Assembly (NCBI GenBank): GCA_951799425.1
Contig: OX637399.1
Location: 33,639,701 to 33,703,700 of the forward strand
Origin: Ilex aquifolium
Lineage: Eukaryota; Streptophyta; Magnoliopsida; Aquifoliales; Aquifoliaceae
Reading direction: 5' to 3'
DNA: 64,000 nt
The notes under the pieces are model-generated. The model was not told the origin of the DNA, searched no databases, and worked only from the letters and a program-made list of their open reading frames with translations. Positions 55,280 through 64,000 of this stretch are shown here, piece after piece; positions within the stretch are counted from its first letter, which is position 1, and each line of letters starts with the position of its first letter. The position numbers were made by a program, and so were the translations under genes.

Positions 55280-55900
55280 GTGCTAGAAGGAAACTCCAAG
55301 GGCTTGTTTGATAAGGGAGTATGTGGGGGCTTGACAAGATGAGTTTGAGAAAAATAGTCTAAAATACCTTCAAACTTCATGTTTGGATTGAAAATTCAAT
55401 TATGAGTTCTCAAACCTAGCCCGCAGTTGGCCCGAATATTAAACTCATGATCATGAATTTCGTCAAACCTAGGAGGGGGTGAGTTTGAGAAGATGAGTTA
55501 AGAGATTAAAGATATAAAAGACAATTGTACTCCTTAATATGAGTATGAATTTGATTGATCAAGGGTAAAATAATCATTTATAAGATAAATAATTGTTAAT
55601 AATTTTGATATATTTGTGGATCTTACATGTTTATTTGTTGTATATCAAACATAGGTATAAACTGTATTCAATGTTGAATCCCATTTTTGTAAAGAGGGAT
55701 TTGAGTTTAAAAGGGTTTGAAGAAACTAATCTAAACCCTCCCCAAAAATCTATAAAAAAACAAGTCTTTGATTGATTCCATCAAGTCTTTGATTGATTCC
55801 ATCATGTGCAGTCACAAGAACTTGTCTGAAATTTGGTAATTTTGTGAATCAGATCCATTTCTGATGTCTCTAGTCATTGTTATATTAATGAAATCCCATT
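55280..55900 (+). pseudogene. LINE RNase H remnant, downstream part, split by a small MITE
   Basis: VLEGNSK continues directly from the part before the solo LTR. After about 480 bp of inserted sequence, AAGTCTTTGATTGATTCCATC (SLIDSI) continues the RNase H, and this piece occurs twice in tandem (55772-55813). The inserted sequence starts GGCTTGTTTGATAAGGG and ends AAACAAGTC, short inverted ends typical of a small plant MITE. Confidence 0.6.
55292..55771. mobile_element. Small inverted-repeat element in the LINE remnant
   Basis: The ends GGCTTGTTTG and, reversed, GACTTGTTTT bound about 480 bp with no coding sequence. Exact borders and target duplication are unclear. Confidence 0.45.
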
Positions 55901-58780
55901 TATCGTTTCTTATCCAATAAATAAATAAATAAATATCTACATGATGCTCAAGTGGCAACATCAAAATTGGTTTCTGCCTTAAAAGCAAAAGGAGTAGTAG
56001 TTGAGCTTGATTTGTCCTACAATAGTAACATGATCATGGACCCCAAAGTCAAGACTTCTTATTCCGCTTGCCTTCTTAGACTAGACTTCTTATTTCATGG
56101 GAACTTCCAGTCATAGCTAAATAAAAGAATAATGCTATTGAGGCCTAGTAATTTGATCAAATTTATTAATTTAATGATGTGTTAAGTGATAAAAATTAAA
56201 TAAAGAAGTTCAACAGTTAAAATTGCAATTATGCTATGGGATCATATTATAGTCACATTATTAGGTTAGCAGATAAGGTCAAATTTTTAAGTCGCAATAG
56301 TATTTCGCTAAATAAAATGGTTGTGTAATTTTGAGTGATTAGGGGGTGAATCCTTTGAACTTTCTATATCTTTAGGGGGTACTTAAAAAAATGAAAGAAC
56401 CTTGGGGTCGATCTCTTTATAGAGTAATGATGTTTTGATCTATTGGATCAGAACAATACTACAAAACTCAAATAAAACTCAAAAAATTGTAACTCAAATA
56501 CATATCCTCTCTTGGATGAGTGGGTCCCATTAATTTTTATAGTGGAACCCACTCACACAACACTCATTCAAATGATGATATACATTTGAGTTTTAATTTT
56601 TGAATTTTATTTAGGTTGTGTAACATTTTTTATTGGATCAATACCAAGTTTCAATGTTTATAGGGCCTACAATCAATCTAAAGATTATAGTGAATTAAGT
56701 TAGCAAAATATTAGTAAACTAGGTCCCAATAGCATTACTCCTCTTTATAACTACAAGGATCATTTAATCAATATTATATATTACTAATGTCTCCAAGGGA
56801 GCTGTTGTTCCCCTAGGTGCTCCTGCATCCTTCATTTATTGCATTGATATTTTTCTTACTAAATAGGAAACAATCAAATGTTTTTGGCATAATCAACCAT
56901 ATTTTGTGCGATTAATGTATCATATGATCTATGTTTTTTTCACTCTTTCACTTTTAACTTGGAGCTTAGGGGTCAATAGCAAATGATATTGATTTTCATG
57001 TTCTTCTTTTTTTACTTCATTGTTATAGTTTTGATTTCACTGCACTAGTAATTCATTTGTATTTTTTTATAATAATACATTATACTTGTAATAATTGAAA
57101 ATCCCCATATTCGATTAAGCAAGATTTTGATGATAAGAAAGTCTTTTGATTAACAAATTACTTTTGTTTTTTTATTTTTAAATATGAAGTGCTATACATG
57201 TTTGATGGAGATTTTTAGATAGGTGATGTACTAAATTGGTTACAAAGAATCAAAGTAAATGAAACTAATGTGACTAAATTGAAACATAAGAAATTGGATG
57301 TAAAATCTCTTGGACTAAAATATTATTGCTTTTGATCAACTTCGAGTCTAAATTATGGACTCGATTTCTCTTTTCCCCTTGAATTATTGAATTTTTATAC
57401 TGTCCCCTCAAATACTTGAATTATTTTACATTAGCTTAATTATAAACGTTTGTTATCTTTTTAAATGAAAATTGTTAATATTTTAGGGCAACGTGAAAAA
57501 AAAATTACTTAGTTTAACAGGCAAAATGAAAAAACTTTAAGTTAAATATGTAAGAGACAATGTGAAATTAATCACATAGTTGAAGGTGTGATGTGAAAAA
57601 ATGATAATTGACTATGTTATATGAAAAAAGAAGACTAAGACATCGACTTGGGTAGTGTACCAAAATTTTACAACTTTTTATGGTCAAATTACAATTTTTT
57701 GAAGTAGAAGTTACAACTGTAAAAAGTATGATCAATCCTAAAATATTATGATCGATAATGAAAGTACAATTTTTAAAAGTCAAATTATAACTTTTAAAAG
57801 TAAAGTTATAACTGATTATGAATTATTCATGATTGATCACAACAGTTAGTAATCAATCATGAATCACCTCAAGTAGTTGTAGTTTTATTTTTAAAAGGTA
57901 TAACATAATTTCTAAAAATAGTAACTTTCAGTACAGTATCATTTTTTTTTCGTATAATTACCTATGGGAAAAAAATCATAGTTGAGTGGGTAAAAATATA
58001 ATTTATCCTAAAATGATATCCACTCATCATTTTGGATCCTTATATTTGCTTGCTCATCATCTTGATAAATCTCCACCATTTAAATATAGAGTATTTAAAC
58101 TTGTATCGAGTACTTCTTCGATCACAATAACGGATAACCATCCCATCATCCAATATAAAGTTGTCTTTCCTATGGAAGGAGAAAGCAAAATTGGAAAGTG
58201 CCACCTAGAGGTTGGTCAAAATAGAGCACCCTATTCAAATTTTACTTGATGTAGCTTCCTTCTCGTCAAATAAGAAGTCTTTTGTTTAGTGTAAATGATT
58301 TAGTAAAAGGTTTTAGTATGTGTAGAATTATTTTTTATTTTTTCTGGATATTGACGTTCTAAATTCCATCTCCATGTCTAGCTGTCAAATGAGAGTTGCA
58401 AATGCAAATAAAAGTTAAAAATTTTTTTGGGACCGTTTGTAATGTTTTTAAAAAAATTAAGGGGTCGTTTGGTAACGTCTTTGTTTTCGTGTCTTCAAAA
58501 AAATCAAAAACAGAGACAATTTTTGTCTCTGTTTTGTGATAAATATTGAAACAGAAAACATGTTTGGTAGTCATTTGTGTTTACCAAATTATGAGAATAA
58601 AAGTAAAAAACGTGTTTGATAACTATTTCAAATCATATCGTTAAATTCCCTGTTTTTTCTTTCAACAATATTGAGATTTAACAAATTAAAGTAGTTTGAT
58701 GAATTAATGATACAAAAAAGAAGCCTAACCAAGCCATGAGATCATTCTTTACAACAGGAGGGTGATTAACATGGTTAATG
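55901..58780. other. AT-rich spacer with MITEs, no gene seen
   Basis: Apart from the MITE at 56451-56630 and a relic starting GGGGTCGTTTGGTAACG at 58460 (a common plant hAT MITE end, right end not found), nothing was recognised. Around 55940-56040 one frame (QVATSKLVSALKAKGVVVEL) is open for about 35 codons, but I cannot identify it. Confidence 0.5.
56451..56630. mobile_element. Foldback MITE, 180 bp, 10-bp duplication
   Basis: TATTGGATCA occurs at 56441-56450 and 56631-56640, directly flanking the element. Its two halves pair almost throughout (CTCAAATACATATC on the left, GATATACATTTGAG on the right). It belongs to the same family as the copy at 1394-1571. The 10-bp duplication points to a Mutator-type origin. 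Confidence 0.88.
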
Positions 58781-58833
58781 AATCAACCATGAAAAAAATG
58801 ATAGAAAAAACCCTCATTGACAGGGTCACCGGG

Positions 58834-58971
58834 AAAATTTTCATCTGAAGAAGAATTGTCACCATCGGAATAAAACTCATATTTCTTCACAAAAACCACT
58901 GATTCCATGGATTTCTTCTTGGTCAGTTCTTCAAGTGTTTTCACTCTCTCTTGGAGTTGTTTCAAGTACTC
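58834..58971 (-). pseudogene. bHLH transcription factor exon fragment
   Basis: The minus strand encodes EYLKQLQERVKTLEELTKKK then ESVVFVKK and DNSSSDEN, about 46 residues. This matches the end of helix 2 and the following linker of the bHLH18/bHLH25 group. The first half of the bHLH domain and the rest of the protein are missing, and the sequence turns unrelated at both sides. It ends 58 bp from the LTR of the chromovirus element. Confidence 0.6.
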
Positions 58972-59418
58972 AAATGGCAATTCAATCAAACTCCCAAATT
59001 TTTTTTTTTTTAAACAAATCAACACTTTCTGTGAAACCCCGAAAAATTTAAACTTTGACGAACAAGGGCAATAGGTGAATTGCCACTTCGGTACTAGTTG
59101 AAAAACTGAATTTATCTAGATCTCGGATGACGAAACGGATTCCACCGTTGGATTCGTCTCGCGAAATCTAGTTATCACGTCAAATTTCGTTGAATTCCGA
59201 GATAGTCGGATTTTTCGCGTTTTACGAGACGAACGGGCCTCGGGTGACCCCGTGCACGAAATTTTTATAAAATTTTAAAGTTTGGGGAAATATTAGAGGC
59301 AAGTTGAAATAAAAATAATTCGAACTTGAACCGGAGCGAAATTTAGTCGTTTCGGGATTAAAACGGACCCAAAATTAAATAGGACATGTGGCCAATTGTG
59401 GGCCAAGTATCCTAAAAA

Positions 59419-59426
59419 TATAAATA
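59419..59426 (+). promoter_or_regulatory. TATA box in the chromovirus LTR
   Basis: TATAAATAGGGG, a strong plant TATA element, about 390 bp into the LTR; transcription would start near 59450, leaving a very long R-U5. Confidence 0.6.
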
Positions 59427-61483
59427 GGGGCCTAAAGTCTGAAAAATCAGACTTCTCCTTCACCATTTCAGCCGGTTTCAGCCGAGAGGAAAGAAGAGAG
59501 GGAAAATAAGAGAAAACTCCACCTTCTCTCTACGATCTACTCCGTTCTAGCGCTCAAATCGACTCGGGCCAAGAACAAGAGTTGCTCTACGCGTCGAGGG
59601 CTACGCGTGAGTACCAAAAACGACGGTTTTCACCGAACGTTGGAGGGCCGAAAATTTGGAAGTGAAGGATTCAAGCTTGCTCTGAGTTCTAGGAGCTTCC
59701 CACGGCGATTCTACACGCTACAAGAGGTAGGGTTTTCTTCCTACTTAGGTTTATTTCCAACCTAGGAAGGTTATATGGAATGGGTAGGTGTATATATATA
59801 TATGTATCACTTGCCTATTGTAGTCAATTGGATTAAATGGGTATTGAGAATTATTAGTACGATTTAAACCACATTCTCTAGTTTAGTGTACCACTAATGC
59901 ATTTCATGTATGGGAAATGAGTACCAAATGAACTAAGTAAGGTTGGTATGAAATGGGTAAATTTAATAAATAGTTAAAGGAACTTGAAGTATGGAAAATT
60001 GATGTGGGAAATTGGGTAAAGAGAATTCCTAAATGAAATAGACATTTAGGAATGGTTGTTGATAATTTCTTGAGAAACTATGACATATGAGGTTATGTTA
60101 TGGGTAGAATGAATTCTATCTTGGTGTAATTGTGTAGAAATCAATTAATATGATTTCTTGAGCTTTATGATGAATTTGGGTATATTATGTGATTACATGA
60201 TCTTGGATGCCTTGAAGGTGTTGAGTAAATGCTATGATGAAAATGTGAAGTATGTTTTGCATGAACTATGTATAACATGCTTAGATATTGTGATTAAGGA
60301 AAATGTTGATATACACATGCTTACGAGGTGTTGACAAAGTGTTGAATTATGGTATTTATATGCATGTGCTTATGATATGAAGTACCATGGATATGTGGAT
60401 TTATTGTTGAGTTGTTCATATGGCATTCATACATATTGAACATGTGGAGAAGATGCAAGGGTACATTACATTGCATTCTCATGGGTACATCACATTCATG
60501 GTTATAAGATATGAGTGAGTGTGGGTGAGTTGACATCGCATTCATGGGTCATAGACATGAGTGTGGGTGTGTGCATGTGTTGTGGATCAAACACAAAATC
60601 TTGATGATTGGTATGTGAGCTCGGGAAAGTCGGGATCGAAGATCCGACTGAGTTGCACGGTTGCATTGCATAAGGAAAACTTGTGTCGGGTAAAGCAAGT
60701 AGGGCTAGACACTCCCTCGGGTGAAAAACCCGAAACCACTGGTTCATACACTCCGACGGTGCAAGTCCAAAAAGTGTAGATAGGCCCACGGAGCCGGCGG
60801 TGCGATTCCAAAATCCGTTGCCCAGGAAGACACAAGATTTTGTTATATAAAAACACCCATCCAATGGGTAGCCTCAAACAATGATTTGATTTTTTATAAA
60901 GACATAATTTTTATCTCAAACGATCATTGGGAGGGTTTTTCCGTCAATAGACGGGTTCATACACATTGGCTTTTGCATTGTGTGGTGTGAGCCGGGGAAG
61001 ACTCGGGACAAGGTGCATGAGTGAGTTCCATCTCATATCATGGCATGACATAGCATAGCATGGTAGCTTTCTAACATTGAGGTGTATATTCTTGTTAGAT
61101 TGGTTGATGCTTGTTGATTTGTTGCGTGTGCGCATTTCATATGCACTTAGGTTGGAGAGTAACCTCTGTAGGAGGATATCCTATTGAGCGTGGCTCACCC
61201 TTCGTGGGACAACATTTTCAGGTGTGAGTTTTGCACCAGCGGATGGCTCACTTGGAGAGCATCAAGCATGAAGAGGGCCGGCTTGTGGCCTTGGGTTGGG
61301 TTTTGTAAAACTTTTATAAAATTTCACTTTTGATGTGTAAAAATGTGGAATTTTATGCTATGGAACTTGTATAGAACATGTATAATGTGGAAAATGTAGT
61401 TATCCATGTTTGGGATGGAAATGGAATGGTTTTGGTTGAATTGTGATTGAAAAACTAAGGAATGAAGAAATTCTGGGCAAAAC

Positions 61484-61842
61484 CTTCGGGAAGGTCACTA
61501 AAACCTTCCCGAAGGTTAAGGCAGAATTGTGGTCCAGAAGGTAAAACCTTCCGGAAGGTTGAGTACACCTTCCGGAAGGTCGACACGTTTCATTTCAATC
61601 TATTTTCCAGAAGGCAAAACCTTCCGGAAGGTGAAGAAAAACCTTCCGGAAGAACCTTTCCAGTGAGCAAAACCTTCCGGAAGGTTTGAGTACACCTTCC
61701 GGAAGGCCGACACGTTTCATTTTTCAATCTATTTTCCAGAAGGCAAAAACCTTCCGGAAGGTTAAGAAAAACCTTCCGGAAGAACTTTTCCAGTGAGCAA
61801 ATTTTCCGGAAGGTTAAGTCAAAACCTTCCGGAAGGTCTTCC
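61484..61842. repeat. Array of AACCTTCCGGAAGGTT palindromes in the LTR
   Basis: TTCCGGAA, usually within CCTTCCGGAAGG, occurs ten times in about 300 bp, plus two variants (TTCGGGAA, TTCCCGAA) at the start. The block contains two tandem copies of a unit of about 126 bp (from 61546 and 61672) with GACACGTTTCATTT between palindromes. Confidence 0.95.
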
Positions 61843-62090
61843 AAAAAAAAAAAAAAAAAAAAATTTGAAATTTTCAAAATGCTTAGCCATGCTTTTGGGC
61901 TTTGTTTTCTTTGGTTCCTATGACATAAATGGACATAAATTGAGGTATAATTGATCTTGTGGATGGTAAATCCGGTTAAAAGCATGTGAATGACGTGGTG
62001 TCGGGTTATACGACTATCACAAGTATTTTCGCGTGTTGACGGATGGTCAACGGTTAATAAAGGACCCCCGGGTTTTGGGGTGTCACAGCT

Positions 62091-62103
62091 TGGTATCAGA
62101 GCA
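62091..62103 (+). other. tRNA-iMet primer binding site
   Basis: TGGTATCAGAGC lies three bases past the LTR. It is the standard complement of the initiator methionine tRNA 3' end used by many plant Gypsy and Copia elements. Confidence 0.93.
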
Positions 62104-62452
62104 TAGGTATACGATTACCTAGGGCTTGAGGGAAATGGGTTTACACCATTGCATTCCATGTGCATTCATGTTATGTGTTTTATTTGTTACATGATTATGT
62201 GCTACATGATTATGTGTTATGTTTAAATTATATACATGGTAAAATGTATATGGAAAAGAGGAACACTATGTTTAGAAAACATAACATTGAGAATGGGAAA
62301 GCAAATGAACGGGAAAGTTCAAAGCGTAAGGGTCCACTATTGGAGGCATACGCCCTACTAGTGAGACAATGAGAAAGATTTGAACATTTTAACTTTGGTC
62401 CCTATCAAGGGATACTAAGCCGTTGTACCATTGCTATTTGACATGTGTGTAG

Positions 62453-63223
62453 ATGTCATATAGAGGAAGGGGACGTCTAGGCGGTGGACGGAACAACCAA
62501 CCACTACCGGCTTTGGACCAACAAGCCTATATGGAGGCTATGAGTACGATGGCTGCTAACCTAGTACAGGCAAGCGCCAATTTGAACCAAGGGGCTCAAG
62601 CCATCCAAAGGAGTTTAAGTTCCATGGGCCATCAACGGCCATGGAAAAAGCAAAAGACATCGAGCCCACAAGAATCATCGGGGCAGGGCCGCGGCTATCA
62701 AGGCCAAGGCCAAGGGCAAACCTCCCAAAGTAGTGGGCACTTCAGGGTTCCCAGCCAAGCGGGGCAGGGGCCATGTTATCATTGTCGCCAAGTGGGTCAT
62801 AAGAGGAGGGATTGTCCTCAGAGGCAGAGATCACAGGAGCGGGTTCAAGCCCAAAATATTTTGTCCCAAGGAGGGAAGAAATTCAAGGGAACGTTTCAAG
62901 GAGGCCAGAAGACATGTTTCTATTGTCGACAACCGGGCCATAGGAGGAAAGATTGCCCCCTGAGGCAAACCTCACAGAGTTCCGAGACTTCTCAATCCCA
63001 GTCGTCGGTGGGACTCACACATGCACGTGTTGTTTTTCCCTATTCCACTAAGGACCAGGGAAATCAGTCTCAACTACAGGGCGTTGTACAAGTCCCTAGT
63101 GTGCCACGTGTGGAGACTCCGCAATCAAACCGGATGAGCCAAGGTATGGGCCAAGGCCAGGAACAAGACTCTGAAGCGACAACATTGGAGACCCAGGAGA
63201 CGGTCTTTGACGTTGCACCATAG
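62453..63223 (+). CDS. Reduced gag protein with two zinc knuckles, 256 aa
   Basis: Open frame from ATG to TAG. The N-terminus (RGRGRLGGGRN) is basic and Gly-rich, followed by QAYMEAMSTMAANLVQASAN. Then the sequence jumps straight to the Gln/Gly-rich C-terminal part, with CCHC knuckles at residues 108-121 (C108, C111, H116, C121) and 155-168 (C155, C158, H163, C168). The Retrotrans_gag core of about 200-250 aa that should lie between is missing, probably by an in-frame internal deletion. The product could still bind nucleic acid but not form normal particles. A knuckle pair rather than a single knuckle suggests a local duplication. Confidence 0.85.
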   Translation: MSYRGRGRLGGGRNNQPLPALDQQAYMEAMSTMAANLVQASANLNQGAQAIQRSLSSMGHQRPWKKQKTSSPQESSGQGRGYQGQGQGQTSQSSGHFRVPSQAGQGPCYHCRQVGHKRRDCPQRQRSQERVQAQNILSQGGKKFKGTFQGGQKTCFYCRQPGHRRKDCPLRQTSQSSETSQSQSSVGLTHARVVFPYSTKDQGNQSQLQGVVQVPSVPRVETPQSNRMSQGMGQGQEQDSEATTLETQETVFDVAP

Positions 63224-63239
63224 AGTGAGTCGGGGGATC

Positions 63240-64000
63240 AGGCAGCGACCCACGGTACATCACTTATTCCTTATTTATGGGTACACGTGCTATTTGACTT
63301 GAGCGTGTCAAATACCGTTATTTTTCATGTTTTGTGTATGGTACAGTTTTAAATATTATAACCCTAGAAGAGTCCTCAGGGGTGAATTCCACCTTAGGGA
63401 CCAGGGCCTGCATTGATCAGATATGACGGTTGTGAGTTAGAGATCTCGGGGACTCTACTCACTATGGACCTTAGGGTCGTGGACATGTCGGGTTTGATGT
63501 CATCCTAAGAATGGATTGATTGACGGCACACCGCGTCGTCGTTAATTGTGATCGTAAGAGGATCACTGCTTACACACCGAATGGTGTTTGTCTCAAATTC
63601 CAGGGGGAAAAGCACGACTCTTTACCCCAAATCGTGTATGGCTTCTGTTGGCACGGACGGTAGATGGGTTGGCTTGCGAGCCTTATCTTGGAGGACGAGG
63701 AGACAAGAGTTGGGTCTACCTCGGGTTGTCTGTGAGTATGGAGATATTTTTCGGATGAACTACCGGGATTACCTACACATAGGAATGTAGAATTTACCAT
63801 TGAGTTGCATCCCGGTACATCGCCCATTTCTATGACTCTGCATAGAATGGAACCAGTAGAGTTGTGAAAACTCTAGGTCCGAATACAAGAATTGTTGAAC
63901 AAGGACTTCGTTAGACCAAATGCTTCACCTTGGGGCGCTTTGGTGCTAATGACCAAATTTATGGAGGAAGCTTACTTCACCTCTTATTCTAGTAGTTCCG
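63240..64000 (+). pseudogene. Protease and RT start of the chromovirus, frameshifted
   Basis: Pieces of the normal pol order are seen in shifting frames. A protease active-site relic at 63289-63315 reads VLFDLSVSN where DSGAS is expected. VCIDQICDGCELEISG relics follow, then MDWLTAHRVVVNCDRKRITA near 63510-63570, a DELPGLPTHRN relic near 63755, and LLNKDFVRPNASPWGAL near 63890-63940. Several stops and shifts separate them, so the copy is dead. Confidence 0.75.

Larger units (their letters stand above)
59030..62087 (+). repeat. 5' LTR, 3058 bp
   Basis: The LTR starts TGTGAAACCCCG and ends GGGGTGTCACA (TGTGA...TCACA). It is followed after three bases by the primer site. A TATA element is at 59419. 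The last 600 bp hold the TTCCGGAA palindrome array. Confidence 0.85.
59030..64000 (+). mobile_element. Decayed chromovirus-type Ty3/Gypsy retrotransposon, 5' part
   Basis: The element reads on the plus strand: 3.06-kb 5' LTR, tRNA-iMet primer site, a reduced gag ORF and a frameshifted protease/RT remnant reaching the window edge. LTR length, the iMet primer and CCHC knuckles of the RRDCP kind fit the Tekay/Del group. The 3' LTR is outside the window. Confidence 0.85.

Noticed and set aside
61590-61985. 131-codon minus-strand frame with FRKVLPEGF-type repeats
   Set aside because: It reads the CCTTCCGGAAGG palindrome array in the LTR; the repeated peptide is a by-product of the DNA repeat.

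Overview
This window is nuclear DNA of a flowering plant, probably a eudicot. The evidence is spliced genes with GT-AG introns, the vitamin C biosynthesis gene GLDH, a DUF247 gene, plant-type U3 snoRNA promoters, and a large load of LTR retrotransposons and small inverted-repeat transposons in AT-rich spacer. No prokaryotic or organellar gene layout is visible. The species cannot be told from the sequence.

Left part (1-17.9 kb). Mostly AT-rich, transposon-derived spacer. It holds a tandem pair of U3 snoRNA genes on the minus strand (4.3-5.7 kb), each with USE and TATA promoter elements at Pol III spacing and a T-run terminator. A weak three-exon mini-gene candidate lies at 7.2-7.9 kb. A 59-codon CYSTM gene lies at 15.2-15.8 kb on the plus strand; its first intron begins directly with a CT microsatellite and its second has a GC donor. 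Inverted-repeat elements with readable target-site duplications lie at 5.8-6.1, 9.7-11.0 and 17.0-17.6 kb. The last is nested inside an older inverted-repeat element.

Centre (17.9-36.1 kb). Three intact protein genes lie on the minus strand. GLDH (17928-26657) has seven exons and 614 aa and encodes mitochondrial L-galactono-1,4-lactone dehydrogenase, the last enzyme of plant ascorbate synthesis. A three-exon CRAL-TRIO/Sec14-like gene (27995-31456, 246 aa) follows. The third is an intronless DUF247 gene (34611-36041, 476 aa). Two Mutator-like MITEs sit side by side at 32.5-34.2 kb.

Right-centre (37.05-50.4 kb). A complete, very young Ty3/Gypsy retrotransposon of the Tat type. It has 720-bp LTRs differing at two positions, a 5-bp target duplication AAGAC, a primer binding site, and one open 1823-aa gag-pol frame on the minus strand. 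Between pol and the 3' LTR lie a 54-bp tandem array made of two hairpins per unit and two intact, spliced genes on the opposite strand. These encode 791 and 338 aa and look like ancient duplicates of each other, with the first intron at the same place and phase. This pair of antisense genes in a nearly new element is the most interesting system in the window.

Right end (50.4-64 kb). A nest of elements. A hAT-like MITE is at 50.6-51.3 kb. A LINE RNase H remnant is split by a 2.4-kb solo LTR (target duplication GTGCT) and by a small MITE. A foldback MITE is at 56.45 kb and a bHLH exon fragment at 58.8-59.0 kb. The window ends in a decayed chromovirus-type Gypsy element with a 3.06-kb LTR, a tRNA-iMet primer site, a gag ORF with two zinc knuckles but no gag core, and a frameshifted protease/RT remnant. 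Its LTR carries an array of TTCCGGAA palindromes.
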